Origin: MWDV01 sp964634255
GTDB taxonomy: Bacteria > Verrucomicrobiota > Verrucomicrobiia > Limisphaerales > MWDV01
Assembly (NCBI GenBank): GCA_964634255.1
Contig: CAZWJC010000001.1
Span: forward strand, 52,670 to 116,669
Reading direction: 5' to 3'
DNA: 64,000 nt
Part shown: piece after piece, positions 7,785 through 16,268 of the stretch
How positions within the stretch are numbered: the first letter of the stretch is position 1
How the letters are laid out: each line of letters begins with the position of its first letter
Made by a program: the position numbers and the translations under genes
The notes under the pieces: model-generated
The model's input: only the letters and a program-made list of their open reading frames with translations
What the model was told of the DNA's origin: nothing
The model's database searches: none

Positions 7785-10034
7785 ATGAGCAATTGTCAAC
7801 ACTGTGGGAAAGAAGTGCCGCCGGGCGTACGCCTCGGACTGTGCCCCGAGTGTTTGTTGGCGGCTGGATCAGAGACAGAAACAGGCGAGGGACACGAGTT
7901 TGGAGACGTGGTGGGGGTGGGCAGTCGTCGTTTTGGGGACTATGAGTTTGGGGAGCAAATCGGGCGCGGAGGGATGGGAGTCGTGTACCGCGCTACCCAG
8001 GTGAGCCTGCGGCGGCCGGTCGCCGTCAAGATGATCCTGGATGCGTTGCTCGACTCACCCACCGCGCGCAGGCGCTTTATGATTGAGGCCGAGGCGGCGG
8101 CCAAGCTCGACCATCCGAACATCGTTCGGATCTTTGACGTGGGGGAACACGCCGAGCAGCCGTTTTTGAGCATGCAGTTGATCGAAGGCGAAAGCCTGCG
8201 TGTGAAATTAGGGCGGGGTGAAATGGGAGTGTCAGTCCGAGATGGTGAGCCAAAGAAAGGCCAGCTTCAGGCCCGGCAACGCGCCGTGGCTGAACTCATG
8301 GCGCTTGTTGCCCGTGCGGTGCATCACGCGCACCAGAAGGGGGTCCTGCACCGGGATCTGAAGCCGGGCAACATTCTGGTGGATTCAGACGGGCAGCCGC
8401 ACCTGACGGACTTTGGATTGGCGAAGATTCTGGAAACCGGACCGGGTGAAGCCTCCACCGCTCCAGCGACCGTCTCTGGAACCGCTCAAGGCACGCCAAG
8501 CTACATGTCCCCGGAACAGGCGCTGGGGAGGCCGGTGACGCCGGCCTCAGACATCTACAGCCTCGGCGCCGTGCTCTATGAATTGCTGACAGGTCAACCT
8601 CCGTTCAAGGCTCACACGCCGCTCGAGACGCTGAAACTCGTGGTGGAGCAGGAACCGCGCAAACCTCGAACGCAGCAACCCGGGGTGGCTTTGGACTTGG
8701 AGACCATCAGCCTGAAGTGTCTCGATAAACAGCCGGAGAAACGCTACGGCTCGGCGTTGGCGTTGGCGGAAGACTTAGAGCGGTGGCTGCGAGGCGAGCC
8801 CATCAAGGCCCGTCCGGCTGGATGGGCGGTCAGGTCTGGCCGCTGGGTGCGGCGCAACCGAGTCGTCGCCGGGCTCATTGCCAGCCTTGGCCTCGGTCTC
8901 ACCAGTGCCGCATTGCTGCTGGTCAACGTGGCGGAGAAGCAAAAGGGGTTGGAGCAGTTTCGTTACGTCGAGACAAAGCGGTTCACCCGAAGCATTGAGA
9001 GCCTTTGGAGTGATTCCACGAAATCGCATGTGGAGATTGAGTCGGAGTACCTGGCAGCCATCGCTCGCCTCCAGCAACAGGAATTCGTCCCCGAAGCCCA
9101 GCGATTGACCTTCGCGTTGAATATCGGAGGTGACCCGTTTGGTCGCGCTGAGAGCTACGCCCCGGTTTTGCGGGTCATTGAAGAACGGCTTCAAGCCCAC
9201 CTCCAACGGCCGATCCGTATGGATCTGAGATTGTATCGTAACAGTAATCGGGCGTTTATGGCTGTGGCCCGGGGTGAGGTGGATTTCCAGCGTTTCAGCG
9301 CGCTCAATTACCTCCGTGCTGATGCTCTCTCCCACGATGTCGAGCCGATCGTGCAGCAGAATGCAATTCAGCAGGGAGTGATTTTCGCACGGGCGGACGC
9401 GGGCATTAGCAACTTGAGCCAGGTGGTCGGCAAACGAATTGCCTTTGCTCACACGAACTCCATGATGAGTTTCCAGGCCAAAGTGTGCCTGATCCAGGCC
9501 GGGGTAACACCTGCGAATGTGGCTTCCTTCGAAAACTTGAACCTGTCCGAGCCTGCTTCATCGGATTCAACAAATCGCAACGACGATGAGCAGCCTGCCG
9601 ACGAGCGGTTCTCGCACTTCGAAGTCATCAAACGCGTGCTGGCCGGCCAGTATGACGTCGGTGAAGCGCCGTTGCGCCATTTCCGGAATAATATGTTCAA
9701 GGGGCGTAAGACCGTGCTGGTGGAACTGGTTACGTTCACCATTCCCCCGAACGTCATTGTCGCTCGGGCGGGATTAGAGCGTAACGTGATCGAAGGCTGT
9801 CGCCAGGGATTTCTGAAATTGAACGCGAGTCGGTACACGGGACTGCTCGGGAAACTCCACGGCTATTCCATCACCGGATACGAACCGGTTACGGACGCTT
9901 CGTTCAATGAACTGCGCACCGCGCTAGTCAGCCAAGCCATTTTGTTCGATCAGGAGCGTGCGCCGTCTTCGACTGTGCCTCCTACGGTCATCCCGTCCAA
10001 CGCTCCACCATCTGCCACTTCCGCTGTATGGTGA
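7785..10034 (+). CDS. Receptor Ser/Thr kinase fused to a PhnD-like binding domain
   Basis: A 749-residue transmembrane kinase with a GAGGA ribosome-binding site. Residues 4-23 form a zinc ribbon (CQHC and CPEC). The Hanks-type kinase domain spans about 53-340: glycine loop GRGGMG 60-65, ATP lysine K82 in VAVK, catalytic HRDLKPGN 189-196, DFG 209-211, and a typical GTPSYMSPEQ. A membrane helix covers about 360-381. Residues 430-715 resemble PhnD-type phosphate/phosphonate substrate-binding proteins (LNIGGDPFGRAESYAPV, AMAVARGEVDF-like stretch, GKRIAFAHTNSMMSF). With this topology the binding domain faces the periplasm and the kinase the cytoplasm, suggesting a ligand-sensing receptor. The FHA protein 28 bases downstream is a natural phosphothreonine reader. 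Confidence 0.85.
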   Translation: MSNCQHCGKEVPPGVRLGLCPECLLAAGSETETGEGHEFGDVVGVGSRRFGDYEFGEQIGRGGMGVVYRATQVSLRRPVAVKMILDALLDSPTARRRFMIEAEAAAKLDHPNIVRIFDVGEHAEQPFLSMQLIEGESLRVKLGRGEMGVSVRDGEPKKGQLQARQRAVAELMALVARAVHHAHQKGVLHRDLKPGNILVDSDGQPHLTDFGLAKILETGPGEASTAPATVSGTAQGTPSYMSPEQALGRPVTPASDIYSLGAVLYELLTGQPPFKAHTPLETLKLVVEQEPRKPRTQQPGVALDLETISLKCLDKQPEKRYGSALALAEDLERWLRGEPIKARPAGWAVRSGRWVRRNRVVAGLIASLGLGLTSAALLLVNVAEKQKGLEQFRYVETKRFTRSIESLWSDSTKSHVEIESEYLAAIARLQQQEFVPEAQRLTFALNIGGDPFGRAESYAPVLRVIEERLQAHLQRPIRMDLRLYRNSNRAFMAVARGEVDFQRFSALNYLRADALSHDVEPIVQQNAIQQGVIFARADAGISNLSQVVGKRIAFAHTNSMMSFQAKVCLIQAGVTPANVASFENLNLSEPASSDSTNRNDDEQPADERFSHFEVIKRVLAGQYDVGEAPLRHFRNNMFKGRKTVLVELVTFTIPPNVIVARAGLERNVIEGCRQGFLKLNASRYTGLLGKLHGYSITGYEPVTDASFNELRTALVSQAILFDQERAPSSTVPPTVIPSNAPPSATSAVW

Positions 10035-10062
10035 GCGCCCTGAACCGCAACCAACGACGACA

Positions 10063-10722
10063 ATGCCTCGCCTGGTCTTTACAGAAACACCCTTTGCCGA
10101 GCGGTCCTTCGAGTTTGTGCTGGAAACGACCCGAGTCGGTCGGAGCGAAGCCAACAACTTGGTAATCCGGGATGCCCGGGTCTCTCGCACCCACTGCGAG
10201 ATTCTGGTCTGGCGGGACGAAGTGATCGTGCGTGATCTTGGCTCGTGCAATGGAACTCTGCTGAACGGTCGCTGTCTCCGCAGGCAACAAGCACAGATGC
10301 AACCAGGGCAGGTTCTGCAAATTGGTGCGATAAAGGCACGACTGGAGCTCGATGTGCCACAGCGTCCATCACCGGTTGCCATAACCGACACTGGCTCGGG
10401 GCAAGAACCGCGATCGCAGCGACGAGATTCGGAAACGGTGGACAGCATCACTGCGGTCCACGCCTATGTGCGGTTTCTCCGGAGCCGGGCTGAGACCGGT
10501 AAGGGGGCGAATGCGCTGCATGCCAAGGTTGTTCTTGATGGTGGTGCGGGAATCGACTCCGAGAAGCCGACGACAGTCGCCTCGGTTCTGCCCGGCCCAC
10601 ATAATCAGGAAGCGGCGAGTGCCACTAATCCGGTCCCACCGCAAGAACAACCGTCGAACCGGGTTCGCCGCAGGGCTGGGTGGATGCAGTGGTGCTTCAA
10701 GTGGTGGCGTAGGGAAAAGTGA
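10063..10722 (+). CDS. FHA-domain protein
   Basis: A 219-residue soluble protein whose first 95 residues form a forkhead-associated domain: TRVGRSEANNLVI, then VSRTHCEI and GSCNGTLLNG, which are the conserved phosphothreonine-contacting loops. The remaining 120 residues are polar, low in complexity, and end in a basic/tryptophan-rich tail (WMQWCFKWWRREK) that could bind membrane or nucleic acid. ATG 10063 begins exactly at the domain. It follows the receptor kinase by 28 bases and is likely a direct substrate reader of that kinase. I see no second domain. Confidence 0.85.
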   Translation: MPRLVFTETPFAERSFEFVLETTRVGRSEANNLVIRDARVSRTHCEILVWRDEVIVRDLGSCNGTLLNGRCLRRQQAQMQPGQVLQIGAIKARLELDVPQRPSPVAITDTGSGQEPRSQRRDSETVDSITAVHAYVRFLRSRAETGKGANALHAKVVLDGGAGIDSEKPTTVASVLPGPHNQEAASATNPVPPQEQPSNRVRRRAGWMQWCFKWWRREK

Positions 10723-10790
10723 GCGAGTCAGAGGATAACGCACAAAACACCAAGGCGTCCTCGTCAGCACCTAACCGTGGGCTCTGAACA

Positions 10791-11621
10791 ATGGGGCGAG
10801 AGCACAACAATGATATGACACTCAAGGAAGAACAACAGACCGTGCAACGCCAACGCCGAAGAGAATGGTTCGACGACGACCGGTTCTGGCGTGACCTCGC
10901 GCCGTTTCTCCTTTCGGAGCGAGCTTTCGCCGACGCGGCCGAGCAGGTTGACAAGTTGTTGCGGTTGACCAAACCGCGAGGCAAAGCGGTGCTTGACCTC
11001 TGCTGTGGTGGAGGTCGCTTTGCCGTTCCGTTAGCCAGACGGGGTTTCGCGGTTACGGGAGTGGATCGCACCCGGTTCTACTTGCGAGACGCCCGCGCAA
11101 AGGCCCGCCTCGCCCGCGTCAACATCGAATGGGTTCAAGCCGACATGCGTGACTTTCTCAGGCCCCAGGCCTATGACCTCGTGATCAGCATGTTGACTTC
11201 GCTGGGGTACTTCGGCGACAAACAAGAGGACCTCCGAGTTCTCGGAAATGTATTCCGCAATCTCCGTCCGGGTGGGCGATGCCTCGTGGACGTCATGGGT
11301 AAGGAAATACTCGCGCGCATTGCCCAACCAACGACTTCCGAGGTGCTGCCGGATGGCACCCGGTCCGTGATTCGCCATGAGATCTGTGACGGGTGGAGCC
11401 GCGTCCGCAACGAATGGCTGTTCATCCGCAACGGGAAAGCCCGAACCTATCGCTTTGAGCACACGGTCTATTCTGGGCAGGAACTGCGCGATCTTCTGGA
11501 GCGGACGGGTTTTGTGGATGTGCATTTGTTCGGCAGCCTCGACGGCAAAGAATACGGCCTGCAGGCACAACGGCTCATCGTAGTGGCGCAGAAGCCGAAA
11601 GACCCTCCGTCTGTGGTATGA
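10791..11621 (+). CDS. Class I SAM-dependent methyltransferase
   Basis: A 276-residue Rossmann methyltransferase. Motif I is VLDLCCGGGRFAVPLA near residues 65-80, the acidic residue after strand 2 is in VTGVDRT, motif II is around WVQADMRDF, and the C-terminal half ends with FVDVHLFGSLDGKEYG. It probably methylates a small molecule or a protein; the family is too broad to name a substrate. ATG 10791 or ATG 10815 could be the start. It closes the kinase-FHA run 68 bases after the FHA gene, perhaps in the same operon. Confidence 0.8.
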   Translation: MGREHNNDMTLKEEQQTVQRQRRREWFDDDRFWRDLAPFLLSERAFADAAEQVDKLLRLTKPRGKAVLDLCCGGGRFAVPLARRGFAVTGVDRTRFYLRDARAKARLARVNIEWVQADMRDFLRPQAYDLVISMLTSLGYFGDKQEDLRVLGNVFRNLRPGGRCLVDVMGKEILARIAQPTTSEVLPDGTRSVIRHEICDGWSRVRNEWLFIRNGKARTYRFEHTVYSGQELRDLLERTGFVDVHLFGSLDGKEYGLQAQRLIVVAQKPKDPPSVV

Positions 11622-11856
11622 GCGTCTGTACCGGTCGGGGGGAAATCAATGGTCGACAGGTCGAGCGTGTGGTGGTTAGCGATTGAGGGTGAATCCCGCT
11701 TTGGCAGATTCGGTGGCTGGCCGAACTTGCCGTTGCGAGACTCCTGGCACACCTGTCGCAAGCACGACCGCTTGGTGTGCGGCGCGCTATAAGGCCTGCG
11801 GGAGACTGATGGAATCACCCGTGTCTTCATGGCGGGGGAGATTGAGTCAACTGAAG

Positions 11857-12453
11857 ATGGTCACTCGGCCCAAGCCTCCTTGGGCAGTCGAGGGGCGAGC
11901 GCCCACCGCCGCGCGCCTCGGCAAAATCTATTTTGACACCGTTAACCAGAGCGTTTACCCGTCTGCCGTGAGCGACGACGTGTTCCCCTCCGGCCCGTGG
12001 ACGGGCTTCTACAACTACCAGCCCGGCGACCGGCATCGCATGGATTTGCACCTGACCTTCGGGAACGGGCGGATATCGGGCAATGGCAACGATGATGTTG
12101 GGCGCTTCACGATCTGTGGACGCTATGACGTGACGACCAAGGAGTGTTGGTGGACGAAGAGCTATCCCGGCAGCCACGACGTGTCGTATCGCGGCTTTCG
12201 TGAGGGTAAAGGGATTTGGGGTGCCTGGGACATCAAGGTGTTCGCCCACGGGGGCTTTCACATCTGGCCAAAGCAGGCAGGGGAGAGAGAAACAGAATCA
12301 GTATTCGCTGCGCAAGACGAGCGCGTGGAGGCGGTCGCGTGCCAAGCGGCTCTGACGCCCGAGATCGCGGAGTTCTGTGGCAAGAAAATGAAAACCCAGC
12401 CACCCCGGGATGGCTGGGTCACAGATTCGAAATACACCCCACAGGCCGGGTGA
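11857..12453 (+). CDS. Conserved hypothetical protein with a WTGFYNY-type domain
   Basis: About 198 residues. The core (residues 45-130) has alternating strands: GPWTGFYNYQPGDRHRMDL, GNGNDDVGRFTICGRYD, WWTKSYPGSHDVSYRG, IWGAWDI and a closing GGFHIWPK. I recall similar unnamed beta-rich proteins in Planctomycetota and Proteobacteria, with no established function. The start is uncertain: ATG 11857 and ATG 11809 are both possible, and the N-terminal 30 residues look unconserved. The last 20 codons run through the terminator hairpin of the opposing gene at 12394-12419, so the true C-terminus might be shorter in a relative. Confidence 0.5.
   Translation: MVTRPKPPWAVEGRAPTAARLGKIYFDTVNQSVYPSAVSDDVFPSGPWTGFYNYQPGDRHRMDLHLTFGNGRISGNGNDDVGRFTICGRYDVTTKECWWTKSYPGSHDVSYRGFREGKGIWGAWDIKVFAHGGFHIWPKQAGERETESVFAAQDERVEAVACQAALTPEIAEFCGKKMKTQPPRDGWVTDSKYTPQAG
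12388..12419 (-). terminator. Rho-independent terminator of the small plug-like gene
   Basis: A perfect 9-base stem, ACCCAGCCA (12394-12402) with TGGCTGGGT (12411-12419), and an 8-base loop. Read on the minus strand the stem is followed by TTTTCATTTTC. It lies about 75 bases past the stop of the minus-strand gene at 12495, and overlaps the end of the opposing plus-strand gene. Confidence 0.6.
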
Positions 12454-12494
12454 CTCACCCGTTTCCCAGTCTGTCTGGTGTGGTAATGCAGCGC

Positions 12495-12803
12495 TTAGCG
12501 CCGCACCCCTTGGCGATTGAGCACCTGCGATAGCGTCGAGGCGCCAGAACGCCGGATAGTCTCTTCGTTGATCACCACCAACTGGTAAGGACCATCAGTA
12601 ATGCGGCCGCTGAGATCCACGGTGCGCCCGGTTTGAGAGCCCGTTCGTGTTTCGAGCTTCTGCTTGTTCGTCTTGGATTTCGAGCACGAGCAAGTCTTGT
12701 TGTCCGCGGCTGTTTTCGACGCAGTCGCCTGCTTATCCGGCGCGGCGACGGCCACCCCACCTGCCAGCGCGAGGGCGCCAAGGAATGCGAAGGTTCTTTT
12801 CAT
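12495..12803 (-). CDS. Small secreted protein with a TonB-plug-like segment
   Basis: A 102-residue protein. It starts with a clear signal peptide (MKRTFAFLGALALAGGVAVA-A), then a lysine/threonine-rich linker with CSCSK, then a C-terminal 40 residues ending VVINEETIRRSGASTLSQVL. The latter resembles the first helix of TonB-dependent receptor plug domains (V-I-T-R-E-x-I-E-R-S-G-A-x-x-L-x-x-L-L). There is no beta-barrel. ATG 12803 was preferred to the in-frame ATG six bases upstream because it matches the MKRT start and context of the receptor gene. It lies 149 bases downstream of the receptor on the same strand, separated by a terminator. Function unknown; it might interact with TonB. Confidence 0.65.
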   Translation of the reverse strand: MKRTFAFLGALALAGGVAVAAPDKQATASKTAADNKTCSCSKSKTNKQKLETRTGSQTGRTVDLSGRITDGPYQLVVINEETIRRSGASTLSQVLNRQGVRR

Positions 12804-12903
12804 AGGCATATGTGCTGAAGTTGAGCCAACTGTGCGCGCAATCCGGCTGATTTCAAGTCGAAAGTTCATCGCTGTTTCCGTTGTCACCCGCCCCCCTCAA
12901 ACG

Positions 12904-12934
12904 AAAAAGGCCGGGCGACGTAGGTCGCCCGGCC
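12904..12934 (-). terminator. Rho-independent terminator of the TonB-dependent receptor
   Basis: An 11-base perfect stem, GGCCGGGCGAC (12909-12919) and GTCGCCCGGCC (12924-12934), with a GTAG tetraloop; on the minus strand it runs into TTTTTCG. It begins 19 bases after the receptor stop codon. Confidence 0.85.
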
Positions 12935-12952
12935 CTGCAAACAGATTCCGGT

Positions 12953-15925
12953 TTAGAACTTCTTCGACAGTTCGAAGTAGATGAACCGGCCCATGATGTC
13001 GTACGTGCTCTTGTCTGTGTTGTCCTCGCTGGAGGAGGCCATCAGTGGGGCAATGTTGTCGGTGATATTGTTGCAGCCCACGGCGATCCGGGTGCCGTCA
13101 TACCATGCCTTGGCAGCCTTGCCCTTGCCGAATTCATAGGCGAGCTGCATGTCGATCGTGTAGTAGCTATCGATAGTCCACTTCCCGCCATCCAGCGTGT
13201 AGTTATTTACCGGTGAGCCACCGCTTTCGGTCATGTCACCCAGGTCATCCACTTCGGGGATGTAGCGGGCGTTGATCGTGTAGGTGAAACCCTGGTAATC
13301 CCACGACAGCCCCGTGTTGATCACGAAGTCAGGCAGTGTCCCTTGGGCGCCGCCCGCCGGACCGTTGTCCGTGAACTCGCCGGCGAACTCATACGGACCG
13401 CCAATCAGCGGGTCGGAGTACTCGTAGCTAAACAACACGTTGGCCGCCGCGTAAAGATTGAAGCGGCCGTACTTCTCGGTCGGGATTTCGTAATCCGCGC
13501 GGAGATCCAAACCGTCGGTTTCCTGCTGCGCACCGTTCCGGTAGGGCCGTCCGCCCGTGCCCCAGTTGGCGACCGTGACTTGATTCGGGGCCGTGGTCGT
13601 CAAACGCGATCCATCATCAAACCGGAACGAGGGGGCAAACGGGGAAGCGGAGCCCAAGGCGTTGAGGCTGTCTGCGACCGCCTGTGCCCCGATGCGATAC
13701 ACGTCGTTCTCAGTCTTGATGTGATAGTAGTCCACGCTGAGCGTCAGGCCGTTGACAAACTTGGGAGAGTAAACAAAACCAAAGCCGTAGTTCTCGGCAT
13801 CGGCCGGTTCCAACTCGGGGTTGGAAATCCAGTTCATCTGCACCTGGCCGACGCCACCGGCGTTGATCGTATCATAGCTCACTACGGGCGCACCGTAGAG
13901 CTGCCAGATATTCGGAGCGAGGAAGCTCTGCGAATAACTGCCGCGTAGCGTCAACTGTTTGTCAAACGGCTGCCAACGCACGCCGACTTTCGGCACCGCT
14001 TCGTCACCGCCCGGGTCGAAGGATTCGTACCGGCCAGCAGCGGTGATTTCAAAGCTCCTGAGGCCAGCGAAATTCTTTTCCTCAGAAGTGATCGGGATGC
14101 GGGTTTCGATGAAAGCAGCCCAAGAGTCGCGGTGGCTGGTTGGCGTCGGGTAGGATGTGTTGCCGCCGACGAGTTTTCCTAAGATCGAGAGACCATCATA
14201 GTCAACTCCGAGGGTTTCGCGAAGCATCGAGCCGCCCACGGCGAATTGCACTTTCCCGGCCGGCAGTGAGAACGGAGCGCCGGTGACATTTCCATCCAAA
14301 CCCCACAACTCCGAAAGTCCAGTCTGGATTTGCGAGGCGCGCAGCATCTCGATCGTTCGGGGGTCATTTCCTCCCGGGAGCGCAAACGGATTGAAGAGCG
14401 GCACCGCACCGAGCGGGTCGCTGAGGGCACTGTAGCCCAAGGCGGCCAAGCCGGGATCCGGATTTGCCGTGGTTGCCAGTTCCAACGCCGCGGCGTTGAC
14501 ATAGTTCTTCACAGTCTGCACTTGATCGTTGCGGTTGTAGTTGTAAGCCAACTCGTACTTGTAATCGCCCTCTGATTCGAACGCCCCCTTCAGGCCGGCG
14601 ACGAAGTGATAAGTATCGCTTTGGTTCTCGTAGTATCGGTTGCCCACCTCGATGAAGCGGGTGCGAACGCGCGGCGAGCCGGCGGCGTTTAGCCCCAACG
14701 CCTTCTGGAATGGATTGATCGGAGAATCTGCGGCGATCTGCACGCCGCCGATGGACAGGCTGGACATAGGCGACGGCGCCAGTGCGCCTTCGCTAATTGT
14801 GTTTGCATAGAGGAAATTGCCGAAGATTTCCATCTGCTTGCCAAACAACTCATGATTGAAATTTGCGAACGCCTGCCGCCGGTCTTGCGACTGGATCGAG
14901 TGCGTCCCCAGCAACGTCGTATTAATCAACGGCCAACCCGCGGCGGCCCCGGAGCTGCCGATCGCCCCATATGCCGCATCCAGCGCTTGGCCCGCAGGCG
15001 TGGAGGAAATCGGGATGTAAACGCCCGGATGCGCGGCCAGATAATCAGCCATGGTGTTGTACGTCACGCCCGGATCCACCGGCGGCCTTGTGATCGCCGG
15101 ATTGTATCCCGGAGCGCCCACCGCAAACGGCGACCCGGCAAGAATGTAGTTGTCCACGCGTCCCGGATAGGTCGGGCTGACATAGGTACCCGGGAACACG
15201 CCTTTGTTCAGGAGATCGGCAATCCCGTACGAGGCCACGTCGCGATCGGCGGACATGAGCGGATCACTCTGGTAGTACTGCACACCGCCCACGAAGGAGC
15301 TCTTTTCCGTTGTGAGTCCACCCACGGCATACGCGCGAACTTCGGAAACATTCCCGTCGCCCGTGGCAAAACCGTAGCGCCCACCCACCTCAACGCCAGA
15401 CCAGTTCTTCTTGGTGATGATGTTGACCACACCGCCGATGGCCTCGGAACCGTAGAGCACCGAAGAGCCGTCCTTCAGCACCTCGATGCGGTCAATCATC
15501 GCCAGCGGGATGGTGTTCAAGTCCACGGCCGTGCCGCTGCTGAACGCCGAATTGGCCAACCGCCGCCCGTCCAACAAGACCAGCGTGGGCAAGTTACGAA
15601 TCGCCACATACGACTCACCGCCACCGCCGTTGTTTTGCGATTGGCCGACGTTGCCGTTGCCGGTGAACGAAGGGCTCAGTTTCTTCAAGGTTTCCAAGAC
15701 ATCCTGCGAGCCGATCTTTTCGATCACCGTCGTGTCGATCGTTTCCACCGGCGTGGCAGTAACCGTTTCAGCGGTGGGGATCAGAGAGCCGGTGACGACA
15801 ACTGGTTTCATCGTTTCCGGCGCATCGGCATCTTGTGCCCGGGCGTGCATGGTCAGGGTCAGCAGGGCGCCCGCGATACACGTCACGCCTCCAGCCCCTG
15901 TGAGTTTCTGCAATGTACGTTTCAT
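12953..15925 (-). CDS. TonB-dependent outer-membrane receptor
   Basis: A 990-residue outer-membrane protein. Signal peptide residues 1-30 (ending MHARA-Q), a TonB-box-like MKPVVVTGSLIP at 40-50, a plug domain to about 200 with GGGGESYVAIRNL, LVLLDGRRLA, IDRIEVLKDGSSVLYGSEAI and GGVVNIITKK, then a 22-strand-type barrel ending in RFIYFELSKKF, whose final Phe fits BAM recognition. The arrangement resembles the large Gammaproteobacterial-type TonB receptors for carbohydrates or peptides rather than siderophore receptors, but the substrate cannot be read from sequence. It is divergent from tonB-exbB-exbD across a 343-base gap, so receptor and energiser are probably co-regulated. Confidence 0.92.
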   Translation of the reverse strand: MKRTLQKLTGAGGVTCIAGALLTLTMHARAQDADAPETMKPVVVTGSLIPTAETVTATPVETIDTTVIEKIGSQDVLETLKKLSPSFTGNGNVGQSQNNGGGGESYVAIRNLPTLVLLDGRRLANSAFSSGTAVDLNTIPLAMIDRIEVLKDGSSVLYGSEAIGGVVNIITKKNWSGVEVGGRYGFATGDGNVSEVRAYAVGGLTTEKSSFVGGVQYYQSDPLMSADRDVASYGIADLLNKGVFPGTYVSPTYPGRVDNYILAGSPFAVGAPGYNPAITRPPVDPGVTYNTMADYLAAHPGVYIPISSTPAGQALDAAYGAIGSSGAAAGWPLINTTLLGTHSIQSQDRRQAFANFNHELFGKQMEIFGNFLYANTISEGALAPSPMSSLSIGGVQIAADSPINPFQKALGLNAAGSPRVRTRFIEVGNRYYENQSDTYHFVAGLKGAFESEGDYKYELAYNYNRNDQVQTVKNYVNAAALELATTANPDPGLAALGYSALSDPLGAVPLFNPFALPGGNDPRTIEMLRASQIQTGLSELWGLDGNVTGAPFSLPAGKVQFAVGGSMLRETLGVDYDGLSILGKLVGGNTSYPTPTSHRDSWAAFIETRIPITSEEKNFAGLRSFEITAAGRYESFDPGGDEAVPKVGVRWQPFDKQLTLRGSYSQSFLAPNIWQLYGAPVVSYDTINAGGVGQVQMNWISNPELEPADAENYGFGFVYSPKFVNGLTLSVDYYHIKTENDVYRIGAQAVADSLNALGSASPFAPSFRFDDGSRLTTTAPNQVTVANWGTGGRPYRNGAQQETDGLDLRADYEIPTEKYGRFNLYAAANVLFSYEYSDPLIGGPYEFAGEFTDNGPAGGAQGTLPDFVINTGLSWDYQGFTYTINARYIPEVDDLGDMTESGGSPVNNYTLDGGKWTIDSYYTIDMQLAYEFGKGKAAKAWYDGTRIAVGCNNITDNIAPLMASSSEDNTDKSTYDIMGRFIYFELSKKF

Positions 15926-16268
15926 AGGTATGTTTTTGAACTAGGTTTCCACGGAATCTTGGGGTGGTTCTAGCGGGTCACTCTCTGTGATGCAAGGCTT
16001 TTTCTACGGAAAAGTGGCCCAAAGTGCGAAAAGCAGTTGCGGTCAAAGCCCAGCCGGCTAGACTCTCCGCCTGCCCGCGTGCTAGGTCAATGCTGGTCGT
16101 GGGCTGTGTTTCGGTCACGTGTTTGAGTTGAAACCAGGCAAATGAATGCTGGTGCTGATAGTCTGAAAAGCGCAGTTCACCGCTGTCCGGAGTTGGGCGG
16201 CGGATCGCACCTCCACTCCCCTCCGTGGGGGGAGTAAACCGTTCTTTGCGCGCCTTGTAGGATTCGTC
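15926..16268. promoter_or_regulatory. Divergent promoter region between receptor and tonB
   Basis: This 343-base gap separates two divergent genes and should hold both promoters. A minus-strand sigma-70-like promoter is visible at 15967-15995. A 7-base stem, ACTCCCC (16215-16221) with GGGGAGT (16229-16235), lies about 34 bases before the tonB start codon and would sit in its leader. I see no convincing Fur box or riboswitch core. The minus-strand open frame across it has no protein-like features. Confidence 0.5.
15967..15995 (-). promoter_or_regulatory. Possible sigma-70-type promoter of the receptor gene
   Basis: On the minus strand TTGCAT (15990-15995) and TAGAAC (15967-15972) are separated by 17 bases, about 40 bases before the receptor start codon. 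The match to TTGACA/TATAAT is moderate and promoter consensus in this phylum is not well known. Confidence 0.35.

Noticed and set aside
14852..15973. Plus-strand open frame of 373 codons opposite the TonB receptor
   Set aside because: Antisense shadow; Arg/His-rich composition and no domain, while the receptor on the other strand is clear from plug to final Phe.
16081..16235. Possible cobalamin riboswitch upstream of tonB
   Set aside because: I saw a few short words reminiscent of the B12 box but could not fold the conserved core; only a small stem-loop at 16215-16235 is supported.
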